Source: Bacillus pumilus (GTDB lineage Bacteria; Bacillota; Bacilli; Bacillales; Bacillaceae). Taken from it: DNA of 64,000 nt. How positions within the stretch are numbered: position 1 is the first letter of the stretch; each line of letters begins with the position of its first letter. The DNA is taken from the NCBI RefSeq assembly GCF_003431975.1, contig NZ_CP027116.1, positions 3,873,400 to 3,937,399 on the forward strand, read 5' to 3'. Of this stretch, positions 37,387-46,701 are shown piece after piece. A program made the position numbers and the translations under genes. Below the pieces are notes generated by a model that saw only the letters and a program-made list of their open reading frames with translations, was not told where the DNA came from and ran no database searches.

Positions 37387-38244
37387 TTAATGAATGTACA
37401 TATCACTGACAAGGATATCCTTTAACACACTTGTTGGAATCGTGAATTCCACTACACCCATGTATCCAGGCGCCACATCATATTCATTAAAGGAAATCAC
37501 AAGCTTCCCTTTTGAATTGATATAGAAGCTTTGATCTGGCTTAATTTTCTTAAATGGATCCGCCATATCTTGCTTGCCAATCCAATACATTTTGTTTGAA
37601 TCCTCTTTCATCTGTTTCTTCATTTGTTCTTTAATATTTTCACTAATCACATCAATATAACGATCATCTTTAAACAGGCTTGGTAATGTAATGAGTACAT
37701 GGTTTTTCTTATCAACCGTATCATACGTCATTTCTTCTGACGCAGAAGCCTGAGTCGTCACCTTGTATCGACCTAGTGAAAGAATTTGATCATTGTTTGT
37801 TCTCACTTCATATCCACTCTCAACACTTAAATGACCATTTTTATAACCCTTTGTTTCCTTTTCAAAATCTTGATACAGCTTTTTGTTTTCAGCTAAATAT
37901 TTTTGATTCAGGCTGTCTTGTAATGTTCCGTCCCCAAGCCCAGAAACGTGTGGTGTTTTAAGGTCAATATTCGTTCCTTGATCGCTCTTTTTAAATTCTG
38001 TGAATGTCACGACTTTCACCAGCTCGCCAATGACAGGTACCTCTGAAATGGCTCTTGCCGCCTGTGGACTGACATTCACAGTCGTGACAAATAGAGCAGC
38101 CGCAGCAACAAGTCCGATAGTCCATTGTTGAAAATGAGGCTTTTTATTTTTTCGTTTCAATGTTCGTTCAACCATAGCATCATATTCCGGTGGAATAGGG
38201 ATTTCTAAATATTCATCTTTTAACTGTTCCAAATACTTATCCAT
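37387..38244 (-). CDS. rsiV: Anti-sigma factor RsiV
   Basis: A 285-aa single-pass membrane anti-sigma factor that binds lysozyme directly and holds SigV. The cytoplasmic N-terminus is followed by one transmembrane segment (about 42-60) and a DUF4179/DUF3298 extracellular domain (SEVPVIGELVKVVTFTE, then FYINSKGKLVISFNEYDVAP and GYMGVVEFTIPT). Length and sequence match B. subtilis RsiV closely. Lysozyme triggers its cleavage and SigV release. It starts one base after the sigV stop. Confidence 0.92.
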   Translation of the reverse strand: MDKYLEQLKDEYLEIPIPPEYDAMVERTLKRKNKKPHFQQWTIGLVAAAALFVTTVNVSPQAARAISEVPVIGELVKVVTFTEFKKSDQGTNIDLKTPHVSGLGDGTLQDSLNQKYLAENKKLYQDFEKETKGYKNGHLSVESGYEVRTNNDQILSLGRYKVTTQASASEEMTYDTVDKKNHVLITLPSLFKDDRYIDVISENIKEQMKKQMKEDSNKMYWIGKQDMADPFKKIKPDQSFYINSKGKLVISFNEYDVAPGYMGVVEFTIPTSVLKDILVSDMYIH

Positions 38245-38739
38245 TTACATTTCCTCCTGTGATAATTCTACTTTTAAAAGCCGCAGCGCCTTATATAATC
38301 TTGTTTTAATGGTGTTTTCATTTTCATCTAGAATGTGGGCGATGTCCTCTAGTTTTAAATCTTCAAAGAATCTCAAGATAATGATGACTCGGTACATTTC
38401 GGGCAAATCCTCTATGGCTTGTCGGACGTCTTGATCCTCATAGACATCTGATTCGCCCTGTGATAAGAATTCAAGCGTGTCATCATCTGTCACTTGCACC
38501 CGCTTCTTCTTTCGTAAAAAGTCTAGGGCAGCGTTCACTACGATTTTATAAAACCAGCTATGCATCTTACTTACATCCTCTAGCCGGTGGACAGATTTGA
38601 GCGCTTTATGAATCGCCTCTTGAACGACATCCATCGCATCCTCTGGATTCTTGACATAACTGTAGGACAATCGATAAAAACTATGTTTATGCTCCATTAC
38701 GTAATCAGCAAATTGATCCTCAATCTTTCGTTTCTTCAT
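38245..38739 (-). CDS. sigV: ECF RNA polymerase sigma factor SigV
   Basis: A 164-aa ECF sigma factor with regions 2 (YSYVKNPEDAMDVVQEA, RKKKR) and 4 (LPEMYRVIIILRFFEDLKLE, NTIKTRLYKALRLL). It is paired directly with rsiV and so assigned SigV, the lysozyme-response sigma. The usual B. subtilis partner oatA (peptidoglycan O-acetyltransferase) is not next to it. Region 4 spacing and length are normal. Confidence 0.9.
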   Translation of the reverse strand: MKKRKIEDQFADYVMEHKHSFYRLSYSYVKNPEDAMDVVQEAIHKALKSVHRLEDVSKMHSWFYKIVVNAALDFLRKKKRVQVTDDDTLEFLSQGESDVYEDQDVRQAIEDLPEMYRVIIILRFFEDLKLEDIAHILDENENTIKTRLYKALRLLKVELSQEEM

Positions 38740-38792
38740 TTTACAAAGAGCTCCTTTATCTTAAATGCGCATCGGTTATTTCTTACAATGGA

Positions 38793-38821
38793 TAGACGCG
38801 CACCTTTTGAAAATAGTTTGC
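38793..38821 (-). promoter_or_regulatory. Probable SigV (ECF) autoregulatory promoter
   Basis: Reading toward sigV: GCAAAC, 17 bases, CGTCTA. CGTC is the typical ECF -10 core and AAC the ECF -35 core; the start codon is about 55 bases downstream. Fits autoregulation by SigV. Confidence 0.6.
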
Positions 38822-38865
38822 GCTCGATTATTTTTTAACATGTCGTCCCATTTCTATTTCTATAC

Positions 38866-38897
38866 AAAAAAGAGCAAACCAGACGGGTTCACTCTTT
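38866..38897 (-). terminator. Terminator of the racemase-like gene
   Basis: On the minus strand AAAGAGTGAACC pairs imperfectly with GGTTTGCTCTTT and is followed by TTTT. The gene's own stop codon lies inside the stem. Confidence 0.8.
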
Positions 38898-39545
38898 CAA
38901 TGCAGATATCGTTTGATAAACAAACTGTTTTAATGGAGAAAGCGGATGAATGATGGGGACACCAGTCTCCTCTTCCATCTGCTGCGAAGCACGAACCATG
39001 GATAACTGCATCACACAAATGTCTCCGCTTTTTTTTATACATCTTCTGAGCTGCTTTTTAATCTGCTCCTCATAAGCCTGCATATCACCATTTAGGCAAA
39101 GGTGAAAGACATCCTCCATCACGATCACTTCTGCATCAATCTGTTTGCCTCGATCTTTGGCATATGACTCAAGCCGCTTCATCGTCCCTTCCACTGTAGC
39201 GGGGTTTGAAAACACAAGTTGAAGAGATTCTTTTTTCTCACAAATCAGCTCAAATACTGGTTCATCAATCGGAACAATCGGTTGTTTAAACAGGTGCTGC
39301 TGTTCACCCAAAGCTGCAATGTATTGTGTACACGTGAGCAGAGTAAGATCAGCTTTATCTTCTTGCATCAGTTTGTTAATGGCATAGGCTTGCTGCTTGT
39401 GATGATCAAAAGTGGGATCTTGTGTAGCGCGTTCTATAAAGGATGAATCGACCGTATGATAAAGCGCAAGATCGGTATCGCCAAAAACATCTTCTATATA
39501 TGACTGATTGGACGGATGGGCGTGAAGGCAGTGTAATCGAATCAT
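38889..39545 (-). CDS. Asp/Glu racemase-superfamily-like protein
   Basis: A 218-aa protein resembling the aspartate/glutamate/hydantoin racemase superfamily. The first catalytic-type motif LTLLTCTQYIAAL (Cys72) is present, but the second expected Cys-Thr motif appears replaced: the region reads ICVMQLSMVRAS, with the Cys offset. Racemase activity is therefore doubtful, and a decarboxylase-like or binding role is possible. Single gene with its own terminator; divergent from the catalase gene. Confidence 0.7.
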   Translation of the reverse strand: MIRLHCLHAHPSNQSYIEDVFGDTDLALYHTVDSSFIERATQDPTFDHHKQQAYAINKLMQEDKADLTLLTCTQYIAALGEQQHLFKQPIVPIDEPVFELICEKKESLQLVFSNPATVEGTMKRLESYAKDRGKQIDAEVIVMEDVFHLCLNGDMQAYEEQIKKQLRRCIKKSGDICVMQLSMVRASQQMEEETGVPIIHPLSPLKQFVYQTISALKE

Positions 39546-39590
39546 CAGGTTCGCTCCTCGTAAAAGTTTTCAATCATTATATCAATCCTT

Positions 39591-39621
39591 GTATGAAATA
39601 GGGAGAAAGATGACCATATTG
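39591..39621 (+). promoter_or_regulatory. Possible forespore (SigF/SigG-type) promoter for the catalase gene
   Basis: GTATG, 16 bases, GACCATATTG. The -10 element agrees with the SigF/G pattern GGNNANANTR in all but one fixed position. The spacer is one base longer than usual. The call is tentative; it fits the forespore control known for katX. Confidence 0.4.
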
Positions 39622-39650
39622 TTAGGGAGATATTGAAGGAGGGATTTGAA

Positions 39651-41239
39651 TTGAAAGAAGATCAACAGCCTAAGCCATCTTCAGAGTCAGATGACACTTT
39701 AACGAACAGACAAGGTCACCCCGTAACAGACAATCAAAATATGAGAACCGTTGGAAATAGAGGACCAACTACGCTTGAAAACTACGATTTCCTAGAAAAA
39801 ATCAGTCATTTTGATCGCGAACGTATTCCTGAACGTGTCGTCCATGCGCGCGGGGCGGGAGCTCACGGTTACTTTGAAGCCTATGGCACATTCGGTGATG
39901 AACCTATTTCTACTTATACAAGAGCAAAATTATTTCAGGAAAAAGGGAAAAAGACACCTGTTTTCGTCCGTTTTTCTTCTGTTATTCACGGCGGTCATTC
40001 GCCAGAAACATTGCGCGATCCGAGAGGGTTTGCGATTAAATTTTATACAGAAGAAGGCAATTGGGACCTCGTAGGAAACAACCTGAAAATTTTCTTTATC
40101 CGAGATGCTTTGAAGTTTCCAGATTTGGTTCATGCCTTTAAGCCAGACCCTGTTACGAATCGGCAGGACGGCGAGCGTATTTTTGACTTTGTCTCGCAAT
40201 CTCCTGAAGCGACACATATGGTGACATTTCTCTTTTCACCATGGGGCATCCCAGCAACTTATCGGCACATGCAAGGCTCAGGTGTCCATGCGTACAAATG
40301 GGTAAACCATGAAGGAAAAGCAGTGCTGGTCAAATATCACTTTGAACCAAAGCAAGGCATTCGCAACCTGACACAAGAACAGGCGCAAGCGATTCAAGGT
40401 GAAAACTTCAATCATGCCACACAGGACTTATATGAAGCCATTGAGCAAGGAGATCATCCTGAATGGGAGGTTTATGCGCAGATCATGGAAGATGATGCAC
40501 ACCCTCACCTTGACTTTGATCCGCTTGATCCGACAAGCTATGGTACAAGGATGACTATCCTTGGAAACCAATCGGACGAATGGTGTTAAACAAAAATCCA
40601 GAAAATTATTTCGCAGAAGTCGAGCAAGTCGCCTTTGGGACAGGCGTTCTCGTAGACGGTTTGGATTTCTCAGATGATAAATTGCTTCAAGGACGAACCT
40701 TCTCCTACTCTGACACGCAGCGCTATCGTGTGGGGCCAAACTATTTACAGCTGCCAATCAATGCACCGAGAAAGCATGTCGCCACGAATCAAAGAGATGG
40801 GCAAATGGAGTACCACGTCGATCAAGGCAAAGGACAAAACCCTCATGTGAATTATGAACCATCGATCCTTGGCGGATTAAAAGAAGCCAAGCAGGATGGA
40901 AAAGATCATACGCCTTTTGTAGAGGGTGACGTCAAACGAGAGGCCATTGACCGTCCGAACAACTTTGGACAAGCCGGAGAAACGTATCGCCGCTTCAATG
41001 ATTGGGAACGTGAGGAACTGATTAAAAATTTAGTCAACACCCTTGCTACCTGTCAAAAAGACATTCAAGAGCAAATGATCGAAAACTTTACGAAGGCAGA
41101 CCCTGATTACGGAAAGCGAGTCGCTGACGGCTTAAAAGCCTTTAAACAAGAACAACCAAGCGGACCTATAGGCTCTACAGGCGCAGCCCAAGCCGTGGAC
41201 GAAGCGATCAACAACAGCACACCATCAGATCCTTATTAA
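39651..41239 (+). pseudogene. katX: Catalase (KatX-type), interrupted by a one-base deletion
   Basis: Heme catalase related to the spore catalase KatX, about 529 aa if restored. The first frame runs to 40589 and holds the distal His motif [15 protein letters not shown] and FSTVIH-like [20 protein letters not shown]. The rest is in the +1 frame and holds the heme-ligand Tyr in [10 protein letters not shown]. The two frames meet near 40533-40537: ACAAG appears where ACAAAG is expected, restoring the usual DPTKLW...[14 protein letters not shown] sequence. Start is a TTG at 39651, eight bases after AAGGAGG. It is either a true inactivating mutation or a base-call error in an A-run. Confidence 0.85.
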
Positions 41240-41241
41240 AT

Positions 41242-41277
41242 AAAAAAGAATGCAGCGTCTAGGCTGCATTCTTTTTG
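41242..41277. terminator. Terminator katX / quinone reductase
   Basis: AAAGAATGCAGC and GCTGCATTCTTTTT form the stem, with A- and T-runs on both sides; bidirectional for the convergent transcripts. Confidence 0.9.
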
Positions 41278-41287
41278 TATCCATCGA

Positions 41288-41902
41288 TTAAGCGTTTTGA
41301 CCTTTTTTAATCCATTCTGCAACATTGACTGTACGTTTTGCTTGATGTTTTGCAGCAGCTTCTGCATCCTCTTGGATCTTTCCATTTTGGTCAACAGTGA
41401 CACTCACGCCGTAAGGGTTGCCCCCTGCACCGTATAATGAGTCATCAGTGTATCCAGGAGCGGCGATAATAGCTCCCCAGTGGAACATCGTTGTGTAAAG
41501 GCTGAGAATGGTTTGCTCCTGTCCGCCATTTGGGTTTTGTGCAGATGTCATCGCACTTACTGCTTTGTTTGCCAATTTTCCTTGGAACCACAAGCCGCCA
41601 GTTGTGTCTAAAAATTGCTTCATTTGAGCCGGTAAGTTACCAAAACGTGTCGGCATGCTAAAGATGATGGCATCTGCCCACTCTAAATCACTCAATTGAA
41701 CCTCTGGGACATCCTTTGTTTCATCTAAATGTGCTTTCCATGCTGGATTTGACGCCACAACTGATTCAGGAGCCAATTCAGGAACCTTTAATATTTTGAC
41801 TTCTGCTCCAGCTTCTTTCGCTCCAGCTTCAGCCCATTTTGCCATCTGATAGTTTGTACCTGTTGAACTATAATAAATAATCGCTAACTTTACGTTTTCC
41901 AT
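41288..41902 (-). CDS. WrbA-type NAD(P)H:quinone oxidoreductase
   Basis: A flavodoxin-fold quinone reductase of 204 aa that reduces quinones by two electrons and avoids semiquinone stress. The FMN-binding loop YYSSTGTNYQMAKW is N-terminal, followed by MPTRFGNLPAQMKQFLD and YGVS. Third gene of a quinone-response operon. I prefer the ATG at 41902, nine bases after AAAAGGAG, which gives the usual WrbA length; a TTG at 41956 with GGTGGGG upstream would add 18 residues and cannot be excluded. Confidence 0.88.
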   Translation of the reverse strand: MENVKLAIIYYSSTGTNYQMAKWAEAGAKEAGAEVKILKVPELAPESVVASNPAWKAHLDETKDVPEVQLSDLEWADAIIFSMPTRFGNLPAQMKQFLDTTGGLWFQGKLANKAVSAMTSAQNPNGGQEQTILSLYTTMFHWGAIIAAPGYTDDSLYGAGGNPYGVSVTVDQNGKIQEDAEAAAKHQAKRTVNVAEWIKKGQNA

Positions 41903-41974
41903 TTGTTCCATCTCCTTTTGATTGGTTTGTCCAAAAAGTTTTTGTAAGAATCCCAACTGTATTCCCCACCTTAT

Positions 41975-42580
41975 TTAAAATTGACGACGATACCATAAAG
42001 CCGCAGCATCGACTTCTTCTCTCGTTAGCTGATGTCCACGATTTTCCCAATGAAGTGTAACAGACGCGCCTGCCTCCTGAAGCAATTGCTCAAGCTCCTG
42101 TGATTCCTCTGGACGGCACATTGGGTCATTTTCACCAGCTGCTATAAAGACTTGTTTCCCCACTAATGAAGGCATTGAAACCCCGCGTCTCGGGACCATT
42201 GGATGATGCAAGATAGCTCCTTTTAACGCATCCTCGTAATGGAATAAAAGACTTCCTGCAATGTTCGCCCCATTGGAATATCCGAGAGCGACGACATTGT
42301 GACGATCGAACCCATATTCTTCTGCTGCCTCGCCGATAAATGTATACAGTTCCTCTGTCCGCTCAATTAAATCCTGTTCATCAAATACACCCTCTGCCAA
42401 ACGTCTGAAAAAGCGCGGCATACCGTTTTCCAACACATTTCCTCTCACACTAAGAACAGAAGCGTCCGCATCTACTAAATCGGCAAGCGGCAATAAATCT
42501 TCTTCCGTTCCGCCAGTACCATGCAGTAATAACAAAACAGGTCTTTGTTCATTCTTTCCTTTTCGAAAAAGATGTTTCAT
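41975..42580 (-). CDS. mhqD: Carboxylesterase MhqD
   Basis: A 201-aa alpha/beta hydrolase of the phospholipase/carboxylesterase family, closely like B. subtilis MhqD. Motifs: LLLLHGTGGTEEDLL, VRGNVLENGMPRFFRR, nucleophile Ser102 in LGYSNGAN, catalytic Asp and His near NDPMC and GHQLT. Induced by hydroquinone stress in relatives. Start is the second of two adjacent ATGs (42580), seven bases after AAAGGAG and overlapping the dioxygenase stop. Confidence 0.92.
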   Translation of the reverse strand: MKHLFRKGKNEQRPVLLLLHGTGGTEEDLLPLADLVDADASVLSVRGNVLENGMPRFFRRLAEGVFDEQDLIERTEELYTFIGEAAEEYGFDRHNVVALGYSNGANIAGSLLFHYEDALKGAILHHPMVPRRGVSMPSLVGKQVFIAAGENDPMCRPEESQELEQLLQEAGASVTLHWENRGHQLTREEVDAAALWYRRQF

Positions 42581-43530
42581 CATGCATCTCCTTTCCCTTT
42601 CAACTCTCTCACTTCTATTGGCAGTACAATTTGTTCAATCTGACTGCGCTGCGCCTCATATTGAGGTGGCAGTTTCAATGCTTCACCCATTGTTTCCACT
42701 GATTCATCGTGTGCAAACCCTGGAGGATCAGTCGCAATCTCAAATAATATGCCGCCAAGCTCTCTAAAATAAATGGCATTGAAGTAATTTCGGTCTTGCA
42801 CAGGAGTCACTTGATACCCGCTTTGCGCAATATGTCTTTGCCAATCTAATTGATCCTGATCATCTGTTGCTCTCCATGCAATATGGTGCACCACCCCAAC
42901 ACCCATACGTCCTCGTGCAACAGGTGTTTTGTTCACATCAATCACATTGCCAATCTCACCAAATGAACGGAATCTCACATAGTCCTCTTCTGCTCCGACT
43001 CGTTCAAAACCCATTGTTTTTTCGAGTAGCTGCATCGTTTGCTCAGGCTGTGACGTTAACAAAACCGCTCCGCCAAATCCTTTGATCGCAACATCTGGTG
43101 TGACTCCGTTAAATGTCCACTCATTTTGTTTCCCTTCCGCACGCTCTACAAGTTCAATTAACAAGCCGTGTGGATCTTCAAATGAGAGAAAGGCTTCACC
43201 AAAGCGTTCAACCATTTCATAAGAAATATCAAATTGCTCTAGACGTTTTTTCCAAAAAGAGAAAGCGCCCGGCGGCACAACATATGTCGTCACACCGACT
43301 TGACCGGCGCCAATTTGTCCTTTTTGAGCACCTGGCCAAGGGAAAAACGTAATAATCGTTCCTGGAGTTCCTCCTTCATTTCCAAAATATAAATGGTATG
43401 TGCCCGGATCATCAAAATTCACGGTCTTTTTCACGAGACGAAGCCCTAAAACACCTGCATAAAAATCAACGTTCTCCTGAGGATGCCCTACAATGGCTGT
43501 AATATGGTGAATTCCTTCAGTTTTCTTCAC
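42580..43530 (-). CDS. Ring-cleaving dioxygenase (MhqO/MhqE/MhqA family)
   Basis: A 316-aa VOC-fold dioxygenase with two homologous halves, acting on hydroquinone or catechol-type compounds. Metal-ligand His in GIHHITAIVG, the second set in GVVHHIAWR, and Glu in ILFEIATDPPGF. B. subtilis has three paralogs (MhqA, MhqE, MhqO), and I cannot choose between them. Start is the GTG at 43530, nine bases after AGGAGG; an ATG at 43551 lies before that site. First gene of the operon, under two MhqR-type operators. Confidence 0.9.
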   Translation of the reverse strand: MKKTEGIHHITAIVGHPQENVDFYAGVLGLRLVKKTVNFDDPGTYHLYFGNEGGTPGTIITFFPWPGAQKGQIGAGQVGVTTYVVPPGAFSFWKKRLEQFDISYEMVERFGEAFLSFEDPHGLLIELVERAEGKQNEWTFNGVTPDVAIKGFGGAVLLTSQPEQTMQLLEKTMGFERVGAEEDYVRFRSFGEIGNVIDVNKTPVARGRMGVGVVHHIAWRATDDQDQLDWQRHIAQSGYQVTPVQDRNYFNAIYFRELGGILFEIATDPPGFAHDESVETMGEALKLPPQYEAQRSQIEQIVLPIEVRELKGKGDA

Positions 43531-43598
43531 TTCTAATGACCTCCTAATCATGAAGTAACAAGCCTCTATTCATTATGTCTTTACTGACGCCTTTATAT

Positions 43599-43616
43599 TA
43601 TCTCGAATTCGAGATA
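43599..43616. promoter_or_regulatory. MhqR operator, perfect palindrome
   Basis: TATCTCGAATTCGAGATA, an exact 18-base palindrome matching the MhqR binding consensus of B. subtilis. It lies about 70 bases before the dioxygenase start, so repression by the MarR-type quinone sensor MhqR is expected. Confidence 0.88.
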
Positions 43617-43636
43617 TTAAATCAAAAAAATATATT

Positions 43637-43654
43637 TATCTCGAATTAAGGATA
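43637..43654. promoter_or_regulatory. Second, imperfect MhqR-type operator
   Basis: TATCTCGAATTAAGGATA keeps one full half-site of the palindrome 38 bases upstream. It may strengthen MhqR repression or be a decayed copy. Confidence 0.6.
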
Positions 43655-43696
43655 TGATGTTTTTTAATAAATGTCAACAATTTTTGTTTTTTCTTT

Positions 43697-43737
43697 TAAA
43701 AAAGCAGATCTGCTTGATACATGACAGACCTGCTCTT
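43697..43737 (-). terminator. Terminator of the OpuF-type transporter operon
   Basis: On the minus strand AGCAGGTCTG and CAGATCTGCT form the stem, followed by TTTTTT. Confidence 0.85.
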
Positions 43738-43743
43738 CCTTAA

Positions 43744-45261
43744 TTATTTCAATAATTTTTTCTTTTTTAAATAGGCTTTCGCTACCTGAAATGCTTCCTT
43801 ACCTTTCACATTCACTTCATAATTCATCTCTCTCATCTCATCGTCTGTGATTTGGCCACCAAGCTTATTGAGAGAGGTCTCAATCTCAGGGTACTCAGTT
43901 AATGTATCCTGCCTTAGCAGTGGTGCTCCTTGATATGGCGGGAAAACATGCTGATCATCATCGAGCACCTTTAATTTATATTGTCTCAATTCACTGTCTG
44001 TCGAATATGCATCGACCAAATTGATATCCCCTTTTTGAATGGCTCGATACCGAAGCTTCGGTTCCATCGTGACCACATCGTCAAAGGAGAATTGATAGAC
44101 CTTTTGAATACCTCGATACCCATCCTGACGATCAGAAAATTCTAACGTAAAACCAGCTTTTATACGATTCTTGATCTTGCCTAAATCTGAAATATTGGAT
44201 ACATCATATTGATCGGCCAGCGACTGAGGCACAGCTAAAGCATACGTATTGTTGTAAGCCATCGGCTCAAGAAGACGGAGCTGAAAGGATGATTCCAAAC
44301 CGCGCCGCGCTTGCTCATACACTTTTTCTTTATCTGTGCTTTTCGCTGTTTCTTTAAGGAACTCAGAAATTGCAGTACCTGTAAACTCAGGATAAATATC
44401 AATATCACCGGAGCGTAAAGCTTGAAAAACAAAGGACGTCTTGCCAAGACCAGGCTTAAGATTGACTTGAATATCCGTATCCTGCTCAATTAAAAGCTTA
44501 TACATTGAGATCAAAATTTCAGGCTCCGCCCCTAACTTTCCACCAATGGTGATTTCTTTCTTTTCTTGTTGAAACAGTAATGGGCCCGCGACAACTGCTC
44601 CTGCAATCACAGCAAAAGCCGTCACAGAGATCAACGTCTTTTTAAAGGATATTTTTTCAAAAGTACGCAGCACGACATCAAATAAGAGAGCGAGCAGGGC
44701 AGCTGGTATGGCGCCGATGACAATGAGCGACATATCATTTCGATCAATTCCAAGTAGAATCAGACTTCCTAATCCTCCAGCTCCGATCAGTGCGGCAAGA
44801 GTGGCAGTCCCCACAATGAGAACCATCCCAGTTCGGATACCAGCCATGATGACTGGCATGGCCAGAGGCAGCTCCACCTTTAATAACCGTTTGCGGTGAT
44901 TCATTCCCATGGCGAGAGCCGCTTCTCTTAGGGAAGGGTCGACCTCCTGAATGCCTGTATATGTATTTCTTAAAATAGGGAGTAGGGCATAGACGACAAG
45001 CGCGATAATGGCAGGAACTTGCCCAATCCCAACGAGAGGAATCAGCAAGCCAAGCAGCGCGAGCGACGGAATTGTTTGCAAGACAGCCGTCACCCCAATC
45101 ACCCACTCCGCTAGCTTCGGTACCCTCGTTAAATAGATACCTAATGGAATGGCAATCAAAATCGCTAAAAATAAAGCAATAAAAGAAATTTGAATATGCT
45201 CTAGTAAGGCGTGACCCAATTGTTCTTTTCGGTCCCATAACACACTGGTCCAATCATTCAT
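43744..45261 (-). CDS. Fused ABC permease / substrate-binding protein for compatible solutes (OpuFB-like)
   Basis: A 505-aa fusion. Residues about 1-210 form a permease with about five to six membrane segments ([20 protein letters not shown] is the EAA loop). Residues about 235-505 form an OpuAC-type glycine betaine/proline betaine-binding domain displayed outside ([30 protein letters not shown]). This layout is that of OpuF, an osmoprotectant importer described in Bacillus. The frame overlaps the end of the ATPase gene by eight bases. Confidence 0.88.
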   Translation of the reverse strand: MNDWTSVLWDRKEQLGHALLEHIQISFIALFLAILIAIPLGIYLTRVPKLAEWVIGVTAVLQTIPSLALLGLLIPLVGIGQVPAIIALVVYALLPILRNTYTGIQEVDPSLREAALAMGMNHRKRLLKVELPLAMPVIMAGIRTGMVLIVGTATLAALIGAGGLGSLILLGIDRNDMSLIVIGAIPAALLALLFDVVLRTFEKISFKKTLISVTAFAVIAGAVVAGPLLFQQEKKEITIGGKLGAEPEILISMYKLLIEQDTDIQVNLKPGLGKTSFVFQALRSGDIDIYPEFTGTAISEFLKETAKSTDKEKVYEQARRGLESSFQLRLLEPMAYNNTYALAVPQSLADQYDVSNISDLGKIKNRIKAGFTLEFSDRQDGYRGIQKVYQFSFDDVVTMEPKLRYRAIQKGDINLVDAYSTDSELRQYKLKVLDDDQHVFPPYQGAPLLRQDTLTEYPEIETSLNKLGGQITDDEMREMNYEVNVKGKEAFQVAKAYLKKKKLLK

Positions 45262-46219
45262 GTGACTCGCCCCGCTCTCTAGGAAAATCAGCTAAAAACT
45301 GAATCACCGCTTGACGATTCACTAGACCCATTCGCTCCCCATCCTTTTCCACAGCCAATTCCTCATGCTTTGCCAATTTAGATAAGACATCATCCAGCGG
45401 TGCATGTGCTGAAATAACTTCATAGCCTAAAAGAGCCTCCTGAGTCATTGGTCTAGCTATGGTCTCTAACTCAAACGCTTGATGTCCCACATGGCGAGCA
45501 GCCCCTGAGACAAACTCTCGCACAAAGTCATTGACTGGGTATTGAACCAATTCCTCTGGACGACCAATTTGCACCACTTTACCTTCCTTCATGATACAAA
45601 TTCGGTCACCAAGTCTCATGGCTTCTTGCATATCATGTGTCACGAAGACAATGGTCTTTTGAATACGGCGCTGCAAATCAAGCAGATCATCCTGCAATTT
45701 CTCCCTCGTCAGTGGATCTAACGCACTAAAAGGTTCATCCATGAGGACAATCTCTGGATCAGCCGCAAGAGCACGTGCCACACCGACACGCTGCTGCTGT
45801 CCGCCAGACAGCTCTGACGGCTTTCGATGTCGATACATAGCTGGATCAAGCCCAACCATCTGCATCAATTCATCGACACGTTTATTGATCTCGCTCCGGC
45901 TCCACTGTTTAAGCTCTGGCACCACAGCGATATTTTCTTCAATGGTCATATGAGGAAAAAGAGCGATTTGCTGCAGGACATACCCAATATCCCAGCGTAG
46001 CTCATACATATCATAGTCACTTACATTTTGGCCCTTTATGTAAATTTCACCTTCTGTAGAAGAAATGAGACGATTGATCATTTTCAATGTCGTCGTTTTC
46101 CCGCTTCCACTAGGTCCAATGAATACAAAAAACTCACCTTTCTGAATCTCCAAATCAACCGATTGAACGGCATAGAGGTCATCAGAAAATTGCATCGATA
46201 CCTTCTTAAATTCAATCAT
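45254..46219 (-). CDS. Compatible-solute ABC transporter ATPase (OpuFA-like)
   Basis: A 321-aa ATPase of the ProV/OpuA type: Walker [16 protein letters not shown]-loop [11 protein letters not shown], signature [16 protein letters not shown], Walker [19 protein letters not shown]-like C-terminal part follows ([19 protein letters not shown]). Partner of the fused permease/binding protein. The ATG at 46219 is chosen as the family start; only a weak GGGAAG precedes it, and an upstream TTG at 46240 has none. Confidence 0.88.
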   Translation of the reverse strand: MIEFKKVSMQFSDDLYAVQSVDLEIQKGEFFVFIGPSGSGKTTTLKMINRLISSTEGEIYIKGQNVSDYDMYELRWDIGYVLQQIALFPHMTIEENIAVVPELKQWSRSEINKRVDELMQMVGLDPAMYRHRKPSELSGGQQQRVGVARALAADPEIVLMDEPFSALDPLTREKLQDDLLDLQRRIQKTIVFVTHDMQEAMRLGDRICIMKEGKVVQIGRPEELVQYPVNDFVREFVSGAARHVGHQAFELETIARPMTQEALLGYEVISAHAPLDDVLSKLAKHEELAVEKDGERMGLVNRQAVIQFLADFPRERGESHE

Positions 46220-46375
46220 CTTCCCACGCCCTGACTGCAATTATTTTCTAGACTACCAATATGACAGATCGACCCCGTATTTGTATAGAACAAACTGTCT
46301 CTTTTACATACTTCCCCTAGGATGCCCACCAAAAACAGCTCAAACCAATTTAAATGAGATTCTTCGTCAAACAAA

Positions 46376-46411
46376 TAAAAAAAGCGAAGAGCTCGAGGCT
46401 CTCCGCTTTTA
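46376..46411 (-). terminator. Terminator of the rpsF-ssbA-rpsR operon
   Basis: AAAAGCGGAGAGC pairs with GCTCTTCGCTTTT on the minus strand and is followed by TTTT. Confidence 0.9.
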
Positions 46412-46421
46412 AGTCAACGAC

Positions 46422-46667
<246 letters not shown>

Positions 46668-46701
46668 TCACACCTTTCCTTTAGTCATTTTTTCAGATCA
46701 A

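Noticed and set aside
40580-41239. Second catalase frame as an independent gene
   Set aside because: It contains only the C-terminal part of a catalase and has no ribosome site at its ATG; it is the frameshifted remainder.
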